A DNA stretch of 64,000 nucleotides, from assembly GCA_032433765.1 (NCBI GenBank), contig JAVIAB010000051.1:84955973-85019972 (forward strand), given 5' to 3'. Shown here in pieces: positions 11,775 to 22,934 of the stretch (positions are counted from its first letter, which is position 1; each line of letters opens with the position of its first letter). Under the pieces are notes generated by a model. That model was not told the DNA's origin and did not search any database. It worked only from the letters and a program-made list of their open reading frames with translations. The position numbers and the translations under genes are program-made. The DNA comes from Megaustenia siamemsis (Eukaryota; Mollusca; Gastropoda; Stylommatophora; Ariophantidae).

Positions 11775-11858
11775 CAAGACAACCCATTTTATAAAGGGGC
11801 AACAACTACATACAAGAACCCTATGCTGGATCCCAGTGAAGCACCTAAAGATAAATAG
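11775..11858 (+). CDS. Integrin beta, terminal exon (NPxY cytoplasmic tail) with stop codon
   Basis: After a tctgttacag acceptor the exon reads QDNPFYKGATTTYKNPML and then a short acidic/proline end (DPSEAPKDK) to a TAG at 11856-11858. It joins the preceding exon in phase 0 (…KWAQ|QDNPFY…). The first motif, NPFY (11781-11792), is the talin-binding NPxY of integrin beta tails. The TTTY stretch corresponds to the Thr-rich linker used by kindlin. The second NPxY is replaced by NPML (11817-11828), so its tyrosine is missing. Tail length (about 47 residues past the membrane helix) is normal for the family. Sequence after the stop is AT-rich and looks like 3' UTR. An alternative last exon restoring the tyrosine outside the window or further downstream cannot be excluded, but I saw none. 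Confidence 0.9.
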   Translation, partial: QDNPFYKGATTTYKNPMLDPSEAPKDK

Positions 11859-12765
11859 CCCTTTGTTAGCTAATGTTTGTGTTGTTTAGCATTACTATCT
11901 AGATCTGTTCATGGTATGCTACCAACAAGTGTCTTTGGCTGCTTTTCTTTTTCAGTCATGCTTGAATGTTTCAATGTGCTTCTCATTGATTTATATGCAA
12001 AACTTTGGTTATATAAATTTGGTTATGTCTGGATTAAATTATACAATACAGAGATTTATGGTCACTTTTTTCTCAGTTTACCTGCTTTGGAGGTAGGTGA
12101 AACAACATAAAACTTATCATGGAATTCCAAAAACTAAAACAATTTAATGCAATGTGTCTATGTGCATGCATGCATGTGTCATGGAAGAGCAGCAAATCCA
12201 CTTAATGCTTCTTATTTATTTCTGGTCTTTTCCTGATTGTTGGATGTTTTAAGACTCTGGTTCTTGTCTTGTTCACAAAGCTCCATTGTATTAGTACAGT
12301 CAGAATGGAAAACCACAACAAAAATGTCTTTTGAAGCTAAGCTCACATTTTTACAAATGGCTCATGTTGAAAAAGTAGAATTCTTAACTGCCAAATTTTC
12401 TTTTGAGTCAACGCATTACAATCATCCATTTTTTTTTAAAGCAGGATGTGACTTCATGTCAAAAGGTGCATATTTCTAGATGTGTCAGGCTGCATTATAT
12501 ATTTGTAGGTGCTGTTACACATATATATATATATATACCTGATATTGATAATCATCGGTAATTAATATCAATCTCTCAGCTCCATCTGGAGCACAGAACC
12601 TTTTAGATTTGAGATAAAAATTACTTGGACAAAAAATGTTCCGTCCAAGTGTTAAATATCAGTTCCTTTTTGTGACCAGATCAAATTATTTCACTTATCT
12701 TATTCATTTTTCTAAAGTATTATTTGTTGTCAGTCTCCTCTATGTCCTTTTCTGTGATGTATATT
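11859..12765 (+). other. Probable integrin beta 3' UTR and flank; no other gene seen
   Basis: The stretch follows the integrin stop codon and holds only short chance reading frames, TG/CATG-rich text near 12165 and an (AT)n run at about 12519-12537. The 3' UTR end cannot be fixed from sequence alone. Confidence 0.4.
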
Positions 12766-12769
12766 TCAG

Positions 12770-13320
12770 TTAGGAAAGGCAAAAAGTCATTTTAATGTCA
12801 TGAAAAATATACTAACATCAAAACAAATAACATCAGGGCTAAAACTAAGAATAGCAAAATGCTATATCTTCATTAATATTCCAATATGGTGCAGAAACAT
12901 GGACATTAGACAAGAAAACAGAACAGAGAATTGAAGTCTTTGAAATGTGGATATAGAGAAGAATAGGTTTGAAATGTGGATATATAGAAGAATAGGTAGA
13001 CTTGGATGGAAAGAAAAGAAAACAAGCAATGAAGTCTTAAAACAACTGAAAATGAAAAGAGAACTACTAAACACAATTCAAACAAGACAAATGCGATTTT
13101 TGGGCCATGTTAAAAGACACAACAGCCTACTAAAAGTAATCTTGGAGGGGAAAATACAAGGTAAAAGAGGCAGAGGCTGACCAAGACTAACATGGACGAG
13201 TAACATCACAAGATGGGCAAATCAGCCTATGACAAAACCAGCACCATCAAAGTAAGAGACAGAGCAGAATGGCGCTCCATGGTAGCCAACCTCCATTGGC
13301 ACGCGATGATGATGATGATA
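12770..13320 (+). mobile_element. LINE-K 3' fragment, decayed
   Basis: Frames read HFNVMKNILTSKQI, FEMWIYRRIGRLGWKEKKTS, VLKQLKMKRELLNTIQTRQM, RFLGHVKRHNSLLKVILEGK and IQGKRGRG. An internal repeat of the GAAATGTGGATATA block near 12941-12985 disrupts the frame. It ends with a GATGATGATGAT tail near 13305. The close relative at 58295-59165 retains more of the RT. Confidence 0.8.
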
Positions 13321-13378
13321 TGTCAGTTTAAAAAGTATTTATAATCTGCCACAATAAATTTCATTGGAAAGAATAGAC

Positions 13379-13380
<2 letters not shown>

Positions 13381-13415
<35 letters not shown>
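13381..13415. repeat. (AT)n microsatellite
   Basis: Uninterrupted alternating AT run directly before the LINE fragment that starts near 13415. Confidence 0.9.
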
Positions 13416-13416
<1 letters not shown>

Positions 13417-13942
13417 TGGTAGTAATATAGATCATGAGGGTGAAACAAAGCAAGAGATCAGAAGCAAGATAGCAAAAGTAGCAACAAATTTGAAAAACCC
13501 GAAAAAAAAATATAGAAATAAAAAATACTAAGCAAGAAAACTTATCTTAAAATATTCAACTCAAACGTATTACCAGTCTTTCACATGTGAAAGCTAGAAA
13601 ACAACAAAAGAGAGTGAGAGAAAACTAAACACTTTTGAAGACAAATTCTTAAGAAGAATACTCTGTGTACAATGGAATGAATTCAAGACTAATACGAGAA
13701 ATGGCCATGCAACCAAAGATCTCATCTACAATTAGGAAGAGAAGATGGTCATATGTCAGACTTATGTTGAGAAGAGACAACAAGAGAATTCCAAAACAGG
13801 CTCTTCTATGGAAAACATCGGATACAAAAAAAGAGGAAGATCTAGAGAGATACTAAAAAGAACACTTATAAGAGAATCCAGGTTGGCAGTCATGATCAAA
13901 CATCTCACCAAGAAAGGAGATGGAGGCAAAAAACACTACATG
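13415..13942 (+). mobile_element. LINE fragment related to LINE-A, decayed
   Basis: Reads LGSNIDHEGETKQEIRSKIA, a damaged thumb region, QWNEFKTN, REMAMQPKISSTIRKRRWSY and VRLMLRRDNKRIPKQALLW. Its last coding stretch (HLTKKGDGGKKHYM) runs into the 117-bp array, and the expected continuation of the LINE (ccctatgtgatgtctggtgg) reappears after the array near 14290. Confidence 0.75.
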
Positions 13943-14300
13943 TGATGTTCTGTCTGTTGGGGCGATCAACACACTTAACCTGACAGCTGACTTCATGTGA
14001 GAGTCTGGAATCCTACTCTGATTGAGTCCTGATCGTAGAGAGAGAAAACACTACATGCCCTATGTGATGTCTGTTGGGGCGATCAACACACTTAACCTGA
14101 CAGCTGACTTCATGTGAGAGTCTGGAATCCTACTCTGATTGAGTCCTGATCGTAGAGAGAGAAAACACTACATGCCCTATGTGATGTCTGTTGGGGCGAT
14201 CAACACACTTAACCTGACAGCTGACTTCATGTGAGAGTCTGGAATCCTACTCTGATTGAGTCCTGATCATAGAGAGAGAAAACACTACATGCCCTATGTG
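13943..14300 (+). repeat. 117-bp tandem array (3 copies) inside a LINE 3' end
   Basis: Successive ggcgatcaac starts lie at 13961, 14078 and 14195, giving a period of exactly 117 bp. Each unit is the ~90-bp short element (also single at 8150) plus about 27 bp of the flanking LINE text (aaaacactacatgccctatg). The array therefore looks like amplification of an insertion together with its target flank. Confidence 0.9.
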
Positions 14301-14414
14301 ATGTCTGGTGGTGCTGGAAGGATCAAAGTATAGTGTTGCTTAATAATAATTATGTGTGGACTCATTGTCTTTAGAGTGGACTGCTGAAAGCAACACCTTC
14401 ACAAACTAAACTCT

Positions 14415-16636
14415 TAAGTGTGTCTGGCAAGTGATAAGAGAATGTTTAACTAATACTTGCTAAGTCTTCTGACAAATGATAAGAGAATGCTTAACTAATA
14501 CTTGCTAAGTCTTCTGACAAATGATAAGAGAATGCTTAACTAATGCTTGCTAAGTCTTCTGACAAATGATAAGAGAATGCTTAACTAATACTTGCTAAGT
14601 ATTCTGACAAATGATAAGAGAATGCTTAACTAATACTTGCTAAGTCTTCTGACAAATGATAAGAGAATGTTTAACTAACACTTGCTAAGTCTTCTGGCAA
14701 ATGATAAGAGAATGTTTAACTAACACGTGCTAAGTCTTCTGACAAATGATAAGAGAATGCTTAACTAATACTTGCTAAGTCTTCTGACAAATGATAAGAG
14801 AATGTTTAACTTGCTAAGTCTTCTGGCAAATGATAAGAGAATGTTTAACTAATACTTGCTAAGTCTTCTGGCAAATGATAAGAGAATGTTTAACTAATAC
14901 TTGCTAAGTCTTCTGACAAATGATAAGAGAATGTTTAACTAATACTTGCTAAGTCTTCTGGCAAATGATAAGAGAATGTTTAACTAATACTTGCTAAGTC
15001 TTCTGGCAAAAGATAAGAGAATGTTTAACTAATACTTGCTAAGTCTTCTGGCAAATGATAAGAGAATGTTTAACTAATACTTGCTAAGTCTTCTGGCAAA
15101 TGATAAGAGAATGTTTAACTAACACATGCTAAGTCATCTGGCAAATGATAAGAGAATGCTTAACTAATACTTACTAAGTCTTCTGACAAATGATAAGAGA
15201 ATGTTTAACTTGCTAAGTCTTCTGACAAATGATAAGAGAATGTTTAACTAACACGTGCTAAGTCTTCTGACAAATGATAAGAGAATGTTTAACTAATACT
15301 TGCTAAGTCTTCTGACAAATGATAAGAGAATGTTTAACTAACACGTGCTAAGTCTTCTGACAAATGATAAGAGAATGCTTAACTAATACTTGCTAAGTCT
15401 TCTGACAAATGATAAGAGAATGTTTAACTAATACTTGCTAAGTCTTCTGACAAAAGATAAGAGAATGCTTAACTAATACTTGCTAAGTCTTCTGGCAAAT
15501 GATAAGAGAATGTTTAACTTGCTAAGTCTTCTGGCAAATGATAAGAGAATGTTTAACTAACACTTGCTAAGTCTTCTGGCAAATGATAAGAGAATGCTTA
15601 ACTAATACTTGCTAAGTCTTCTGGCAAATGATAAGAGAATGCTTAACTAATACTTGCTAAGTATTCTGACAAATGATAAGAGAATGCTTAACTAATACTT
15701 GCTAAGTCTTCTGACAAATGATAAGAGAATGTTTAACTAACACTTGCTAAGTCTTCTGGCAAATGATAAGAGAATGTTTAACTAACACGTGCTAAGTCTT
15801 CTGACAAATGATAAGAGAATGCTTAACTAATACTTGCTAAGTCTTCTGACAAATGATAAGAGAATGTTTAACTTGCTAAGTCTTCTGGCAAAAGATAAGA
15901 GAATGTTTAACTAATACTTGCTAAGTCTTCTGGCAAATGATAAGAGAATGTTTAACTAATACTTGCTAAGTCTTCTGGCAAATGATAAGAGAATGTTTAA
16001 CTAACACATGCTAAGTCATCTGGCAAATGATAAGAGAATGCTTAACTAATACTTACTAAGTCTTCTGACAAATGATAAGAGAATGTTTAACTTGCTAAGT
16101 CTTCTGACAAATGATAAGAGAATGTTTAACTAACACGTGCTAAGTCTTCTGACAAATGATAAGAGAATGTTTAACTAATACTTGCTAAGTCTTCTGACAA
16201 ATGATAAGAGAATGTTTAACTAACACGTGCTAAGTCTTCTGACAAATGATAAGAGAATGCTTAACTAATACTTGCTAAGTCTTCTGACAAATGATAAGAG
16301 AATGTTTAACTAATACTTGCTAAGTCTTCTGACAAAAGATAAGAGAATGCTTAACTAATACTTGCTAAGTCTTCTGGCAAATGATAAGAGAATGTTTAAC
16401 TTGCTAAGTCTTCTGGCAAATGATAAGAGAATGTTTAACTAACACTTGCTAAGTCTTCTGGCAAATGATAAGAGAATGCTTAACTAATACTTGCTAAGTC
16501 TTCTGGCAAATGATAAGAGAATGTTTAACTAACACTTGCTAAGTCTTCTGGCAAATGATAAGAGAATGTTTAACTAATACGTGCTAAGTCATCTGGCAAA
16601 TGACAAGAGAATGCTTAACTAACACTTTCTAAGTCT
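14415..16636 (+). repeat. 45-bp minisatellite array with 39-bp variant units and ~882-bp higher-order repeat
   Basis: About 50 units of a 45-bp repeat containing tgataagagaatgtttaact and cttgctaagtcttctg. Several units lack 6 bp (ttaacttgctaag), giving 39 bp. A rare marker unit (aacacatgctaagtcatctg) recurs at 15121 and 16003, 882 bp apart, which equals 20 units minus three 6-bp deletions. Blocks of units are therefore themselves duplicated. No spacers and no open frame: each unit contains stops. Confidence 0.95.
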
Positions 16637-16676
16637 TCTATAATTATATATGGCCCTTTTCGTCTTGTCAGACGGT

Positions 16677-19600
16677 CTAGTGGAGGCTATTGCGTATTTT
16701 TTGAGGTACTGTTTTTGCCGAACAGCTTCTCTCGTGGCTAATTCTACCAATGTTTGACAAACACACGCGGTCACATAATGAACAGGTCAGGCTTGCTGAT
16801 CCACAGGGTTTACCATCCTTTTTCATGAGTCTCTTCTCTTCTAAGTCCTGTCTTAGCACAGTCTCAAATGTTGTTATACCGTTCCTTATACATGCTCTCC
16901 ATGATGTGCGATCACTTGCCAGATGTTGCCAGTCGTTTTCACAGATGGAGAAGTCTTTCAGAGATGATTTGCAGATATCTCTATATCGTAGTTTAGGTCT
17001 GCCGATTTGTCTTTTTCCGTGTTTTAGCTCACCATATAGTATTTGCCTAGGAATGCGTTTTTCTTCCATCCGTTGGACATGCCCCAGCCATCTTAGCCTT
17101 CGACTTCTGAGCATCGACATGATTGTTAGGGTCTTAGCACGTTGCAGGACAGTTAAGTTGGTTATTTTGTCTTGCCATTTGATGTGCATTATTTTGCGGA
17201 GACATCGCATGTGGAAGACATTTAGTCTTTTTTCCTGGTTTGAGTATGTTGTCCAGGTTTCGGATCCATATAGTAGTGTGCTAAGCACACATGTTTGATA
17301 TATTAGGAGTTTAGTCTTTCGAGTTAGTTTCGTGTTGTTCCATGCCCTTTTTGTGAGTTTGCCGAAGGTCGTAGCTGCCTTACCAATTCGACAGTTTATT
17401 TCTTCATCAAGAGAGATGGTTTGCGTAACTGTGGATCCAAGATATGTAAATTTATGTACTGATTCTAGTGGGCAGTCTTTTAGAGTAATAGATAGAGGTT
17501 TGAAGTCACCTTGATTTAGTATTACTGTCTTCTGAACATTAATTGACAGTGAGAAAAGGTCGCATGCTTTATCCAGGTTGTTGATCAGCGACTGTAGGGT
17601 GGCCTCACTATGAGCGACTAGGGCTGCATCGTCAGCAAATAAAAATTCTTTAAGTAGGGCAACATTTGTTTTGGTTTTTGCTCTTAGTCGTGCTAGGTTG
17701 AACAGTGAGCCATCTGGTCTAGTGCGAATGTAAATATCTTCTGAGCTGTTTTCGAAGGCGTAATTTAGGAGGGCAGCAAAAAATATACCAAAAAGGGTGG
17801 GGGCGAGGACACATCCCTGTTTCACTCCTTTGTTGACTTTGAAATTCTCTGATGGACTCCCATCAAAATGGACTTTGCCATTCATGTCTTCATGGAAGGA
17901 AATTATCAGCCTAAGTAATTTAGGAGGGCAGCCTATGCCTTCTAACACCTTATAGAGACCATCTCTGTTTACTGTGTCGAATGCCTTTGTGAGATCCACA
18001 AAGGCAATATAGAGCGGCATATTTTGTTCCCGACATTTTTCCTGCAGTTGTCTAAGAGTGAAGATCATATCTATGGTTGATCTCCCGGGTCTGAAACCGC
18101 ATTGGGACTCGGGAAGCACCCGTTCTGCAAGTCTATGCAGGCGATTAAGTACGACTCTAGCAAAAAGCTTTGCCTGTTGTGCTAAGGAGAGAAATGCCTC
18201 TGTAATTATTGCAGTCGCCCCTGTCTCCTTTATTCTTGTACAGCGTTACAATCTTGGCATTTCTCATATCATGAGGTATTTCTCCGTTTCTCCAGCATTT
18301 AATTAGCAGTTTGTATAGGTGTGGAAGTAGTACGTTTAGGTTGTCCTTTAGTACATCTGTGGGAATGTTGTCATTTCCTGCAGCTTTTCCTCTTGAGAGG
18401 GCATTTATAGCGTCAGCAAGTTCGTTCATAGTAGGCTCAACATCCAGTTCAAACATTGTAGGATATTTGGGTATTGGTTGTGCTAGAGCTGTGTTTGCTG
18501 GTCTGTCGTCACTGTATAGATTAGAGTAGTGTTCAACCCATCTTTGCATTTGTTGTCCCTTGTCAGTAATAGGTTTTCCAAACTTGGATTTTAGGGGGGC
18601 TGATTTTGTTATTTTTGGTCCAAGGGCCTTTTTTATATTGTCATGCATGGTTTTTGAGTCGCCCCTGTCTGAGGCTTTCTGTATTTCAGAGCATAGATTG
18701 TTCCAGTATTCGTTTGCGTATCTTCTTGCTTCGCGTTGTAGGGTGGCTTGCACATGTTTGAGCTGATCCTTGGTGATTTGATTGGGATTATTATTGAAGT
18801 TCAGTAGAGCCTTTTTCTTATTAGCTATTAGTGGGTCTAGTCTTGCTGCATTTTCTTCAACCCAGTCGTTCTTTGAGAACCGTTTTTGGCCGTAGGTAGA
18901 TAGAGCGCAGTTATAGATGTGTGTTCTCAGGGAGCACCAGTTGTCATCCACACTTGATGAATCTTCTACTTCTTCTACCAGTTCATCAAACTTGGATCTA
19001 AAAATATCTTCGGTTGGTGTGGTTTTTGTCGCTGTGATGTTGATCTTGGCTGCTGCAGGCTCTCTTGATTTGTAGATACGACTACTTCTGGCTTTGATCT
19101 TACTAATGACTATAGCGTGGTCTGTGTTGCAGTCTGCACTGTGATATGTTCGTGTTATTCTGATGTTATTTAAAGACTGCCTACGTGTAAGAACTAGGTC
19201 TAGTTGGTGCCAGTGACCACTTCTAGCATGACGCCATGTTACTTTATGCTTGTGTTTCACATTAAAGTAGCTATTTGTTACACATAGGTGATTATTTGAG
19301 CAGAATTCTAGGAGTCGCTGGCCATTTCCGTTGATTTTTCCAATGCCATGGTGACCTAGACATGTTGGCCAATATTGCTGATCAGATCCTGTGCGTGCAT
19401 TGAAATCACCGAGTAAGTATAATAGTTCCTCTTTTGGAAGTGAGTCAATGGTCATTTGCAGTTGTTGGTAGAAGTTGTCTTTCTCTTCGTCTGATGCAGC
19501 CAACGTTGGTGCATAGGCACTAATGATATTTATTAATCCACTCTTTGTATGTAGCTGGAGTATCATCAAGCGTTCAGACACTCCTTTTGGCGTGGTTATG

Positions 19601-20045
19601 GAGTTTATGTGTTTGTTATGTACAGCAAAACCTACTCCATGTATGCGTGGTTTTTCGGGGCTTAGGCCTTGCCAGAAAAAAGTATAGTTTTCTTCCTTTA
19701 CAGAACCACAGTCTGAGAGTCTTGTTTCTTGTAGGGCAGCAATATCAACATGTAGCCTATTTAGTTTGTTATCTATGAGTGCTGTTGTTCTAATTTGTCC
19801 TTCTTTCAGTGTGCTTGTTTTAGTAAGTCCAGGGCACATGGTCCTTACGTTCCATGTGCCAAGTTTAAACATTGGTAATTTCTTCCTCATTTCACTTTGC
19901 CTACTCTGCCTGGGCACAGGATATGGAGATAGTGCTTTACCCATTTGCACTATCCCCCTCTCGACTTCGTTTCAAGGATTTCTGAAGCAGGGACAAAGTC
20001 CATACGTTCGGAATTGAAAGAAGGTGCAGGGGATGCCAGAAAGAC
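16677..20045 (-). mobile_element. LINE-B: nearly full-length APE-type non-LTR retrotransposon, one frameshift
   Basis: A single long ORF2 on the minus strand, from ATG near 19944 to a stop at 16677, broken once. The N-terminal half has an endonuclease (EEP fold): GTWNVRT, LQETRL, LLGDFNARTG and the NTDHAIV end motif. The second half has a reverse transcriptase: CGFRPGRSTIDMIF, AFDTVNRDG, GVKQGCVLAPTLFG and FADDAALVAHS with both catalytic aspartates. It ends in a GHVQRMEEKRIPRQ region and a zinc knuckle (CSLC...HERSC). The halves are out of frame because of one extra T in a five-T run (plus-strand A run 18162-18166); with four Ts the frame reads through KAFARVV. Total about 1,080 residues, normal for ORF2. 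Clade is not assigned. Its 3' side abuts the 45-bp array, and the 5' UTR is short or truncated. Confidence 0.92.
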
Positions 20046-20049
20046 GATT

Positions 20050-21300
20050 CTATAATTGATGCCAGGATATTGTAGTTTTTTTGCATATCCAGAGAACAGA
20101 TCAAAACTTGGCAGACTTGCATCAGCACCTAGTTAGTTGGTATGTTTTTAAAATAATGTTTTCAAGATGTATTTACCATTCTAAATGTGTGACTAATGTT
20201 GTGCTTCATCTTTGTCCTGCCCTCTTGACTTACAGTGCTCCAGTACAAGTATAGTTTTGCAACTGTGCATAAATGTCACGTCCCAAATAAAATCATCAGC
20301 TTTCTTTTCTGTTCTCTTAGATCTTAGTAGTAGGGATTGGACATTAGAGGTTGAGTAGAGATAGTTCAGCTTCACTTCTCCTAGCTCAAGTAGTCATCTA
20401 TAACCTCTGGTGTTGACAGGCTCCTTTACACCCAGATAGATTTTATAAAGAAGTGAGAGACAACAACAACAAAAATAGAGGGCTTGTTTTGGATGGGACA
20501 GAAATTGCTGGCTGCATTCATCAATACCCTGACAACCAGCTACAGTTAAATGATGTGATAGATATTTGTCTGGACTGCACCATTTGTCATCAACATTATT
20601 AAAGACAAGTTCCCATCAGAGGGTGTTTAACTCAACATCAATGCATATATCAGTATTTTAAACAATTGTTTAATTTAATTACATTTCTCTTTTTTTATGT
20701 ATTATGAAATATTCTTGGTTTCTGTGTCAACTGCTTGTTTGTTTAATCATTAATTCACATATGCTACTATTTATGTTCTTCATTCCTTTGCCATATCTCT
20801 GCCTAACATTTATGTCTACTCCCCATAATGTTGCACACTATACTATATATTCTGTTTCCAACATGGGTGGAACAAGGTTCACATTCTCTGGACCGCTGCA
20901 GAAATTGGATTTTGGGACTGATTAGTTTCGGCTCTTCAATGCAATTTTCTGCGTTACAGTCAATCTGATAATCCACTTAACAAATTTCACTGATGATGCA
21001 GAGTCATATACACCTCAATGCTCCTCTTTGTCAAGTTCAAGTTTGTGAATGCGACCTTCCCCTGTCTAGAGTTGATATGCGGTTTACGTCAACACATTGA
21101 GTGCTGTTCAAAGGCCATCATTGGAATTGTTTGAAGCCAAGTATTTATTTACATGTTACAACTCATTAATATGGACTGCTCTGCCAAGTCAAACACAGTT
21201 TTCACTTTACAGATTGTGCATCACCTTTTCGTGCATTATTGGCTGCATATATTAGAGTAATTGGGATTTTATGGGTGCAACCATTGTTGTGTGTGCTATG
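20050..21300. other. Gene-poor stretch with one weak exon candidate
   Basis: No repeat family recognised. The only coding hint is the 60-codon open stretch at 20420-20602, listed separately. Confidence 0.4.
20420..20602 (+). CDS. Possible terminal exon of an unrecognised gene
   Basis: An acceptor-like gtgttgacag is followed by 60 open codons (APLHPDRFYKEVRD..., GLVLDGTEIAGCIHQYPDNQ..., DICLDCTICHQHY) and a TAA. An in-frame TGA sits just upstream, so it could only be expressed by splicing. The text looks protein-like (balanced hydrophobic and charged residues, a C-x2-C-x2-C pattern), but 60 codons can arise by chance. I recognise no family and found no partner exon nearby. It may be a decayed transposon segment instead. 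Confidence 0.22.
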   Translation, partial: APLHPDRFYKEVRDNNNKNRGLVLDGTEIAGCIHQYPDNQLQLNDVIDICLDCTICHQHY

Positions 21301-21429
21301 TCATCACAATGACTGATTGTATATCCCTAAAACAGCCATACGCTAATAGTGAAAGGCGGAATGGAGTTTCGTACATGACTTCGCAGCACCGGGGTGAGTC
21401 CCGAAGGTTCATGCTAGTCAGGAGGGATT

Positions 21430-22276
21430 CATAATTTCACAAATTCACATTGCAGGGAGATCTTACAGTCTGTTGTTTGATATGCAACGGGGATAGTCTG
21501 ATGACTAATTGTGTTTCATATGTTTGGATTTGGAGTCAAGGTGATGTCATTGCATCATCAAGCACTATACATTTTTTAAAAAATGTGACGATCATCATTT
21601 TCAGGAGGACATGAACCTCCGGTCAATATGGTGGATAGGTGACAGGAACCATTAGAAGCTATGTCTGAAAAGTGTTCCTCGTTGCAGTTTCCTCATATTC
21701 CAAGTCCGGCTTGTTGCAGGAGCTACTGAGTTAAGTGCTCTGTGGACACCATGAGCTGTGCCTTTCATCTGTTTTGAACGTGTTTCGATATTCCGATTTG
21801 GTTATTTGGTTATGGAAGGCCCCTGTATCACTGCAAATGAATTAAAATCCATAATTGCTCAACCACCCGTGCCAGTGGAATCATCCGAATTACTAACTCA
21901 TCTCCCAAACAAAGAAAGGTAGCTGTAGTCCCCATCATAGCAGTCTCAGCACATGCCAAAAGACATAAGGCAAAACCGCACAGAAAGTTAAAACAGCCAA
22001 CTGTTCACTGTTATACGATATCAGCATTCATCGTAAGCAATTGTTTACGATGAGTGATGATATCGTATGATGGAGAACAAATGGCTGTGTTCACTTTCTG
22101 TGCTGTTTTGCTTTATGTCTTTTGGCATGTGCTGAGACTACTATGATGGGGACTACAGCTACCTTTCTTTGTTTGGAAGATGAGATAGTAATTCGGATGA
22201 TTCCACTGGCACGGGTGGTTGAGCAATTATGGATTTTAATTCATTTGCAGTGATACAGGGGCCTTCCATAACCATA
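21430..22276 (-). repeat. Element E, copy 2: minus-strand copy interrupted by an inverted half copy
   Basis: From 21430 to about 21797 the minus-strand form runs from the far end to mid-element (atattccgat). From about 21797 to 22040 the first half appears in plus orientation (starting ggttatggaagg). From about 22041 to 22276 the minus-strand form resumes and ends ccttccataacca. The two inner arms form a near-perfect palindrome of about 235 bp each, centred on caattg near 22040. Confidence 0.8.
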
Positions 22277-22934
22277 ACTATATATTATTGCCCTCTCTGT
22301 CATTACATTATCCTAAATCTTGATCATCTTGTCTTGTTTTACAGAGATGCAGACATATATTTTTTTTCTTTGCTCCACTTTACTTTTAATGTATCATATC
22401 TTTCATTTACCTATTCATGATATAAAGATCTGTTAGTCAAACTATCAGTATTATCTGTTGCTGTTCTTATGTAAATCTGCTAAACATTTATTAGTTTGTA
22501 ACTGAGAGATTATGGTGCTATGTTCTGCTTTATGAGAGTTTGTTACTTGAAAATAAATAAATACATTTGTCAAAATTCCAAATATTGTAAAAGCAATGTT
22601 GTTTGTGCAGCAAATGCTAAAATAATATTAATGGTTGAGAAATTGTGTGTATGTGTGCATGCATGTGCATGTGTGTGCCATGTGTATATGTGTGTGAGAT
22701 ATTATATGCGTGATATAAACTATGTGAGGAAAACTATTAGTCTTCACTCCACTCATTCCCTTTCATCTGTGAGCTGCTTCCTCTTTACAGCTGTTTTCCT
22801 CTTGTACAAGGTGCATGTGCTCCTCAGTTCTTCTGATGATGAGTAGTGTGTTGGTTAGATGGGTTGGAAGATACTGGCATCACAATTCTCTTTGGTTGAT
22901 GCCATGTAGCAATAGGTAATCTATTATTTATATA
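22277..22934. other. Gene-free stretch
   Basis: AT-rich sequence with a TG/CATG microsatellite near 22645-22695. Nothing else recognised. Confidence 0.45.

Noticed and set aside
14415..16636. CRISPR-like array
   Set aside because: Units are directly adjacent with no unique spacers and the genome is eukaryotic. It is a minisatellite. The same applies to all other arrays here.
16750..19778. Plus-strand open frames between 16.7 and 19.8 kb
   Set aside because: They are antisense shadows of the minus-strand LINE ORF2.
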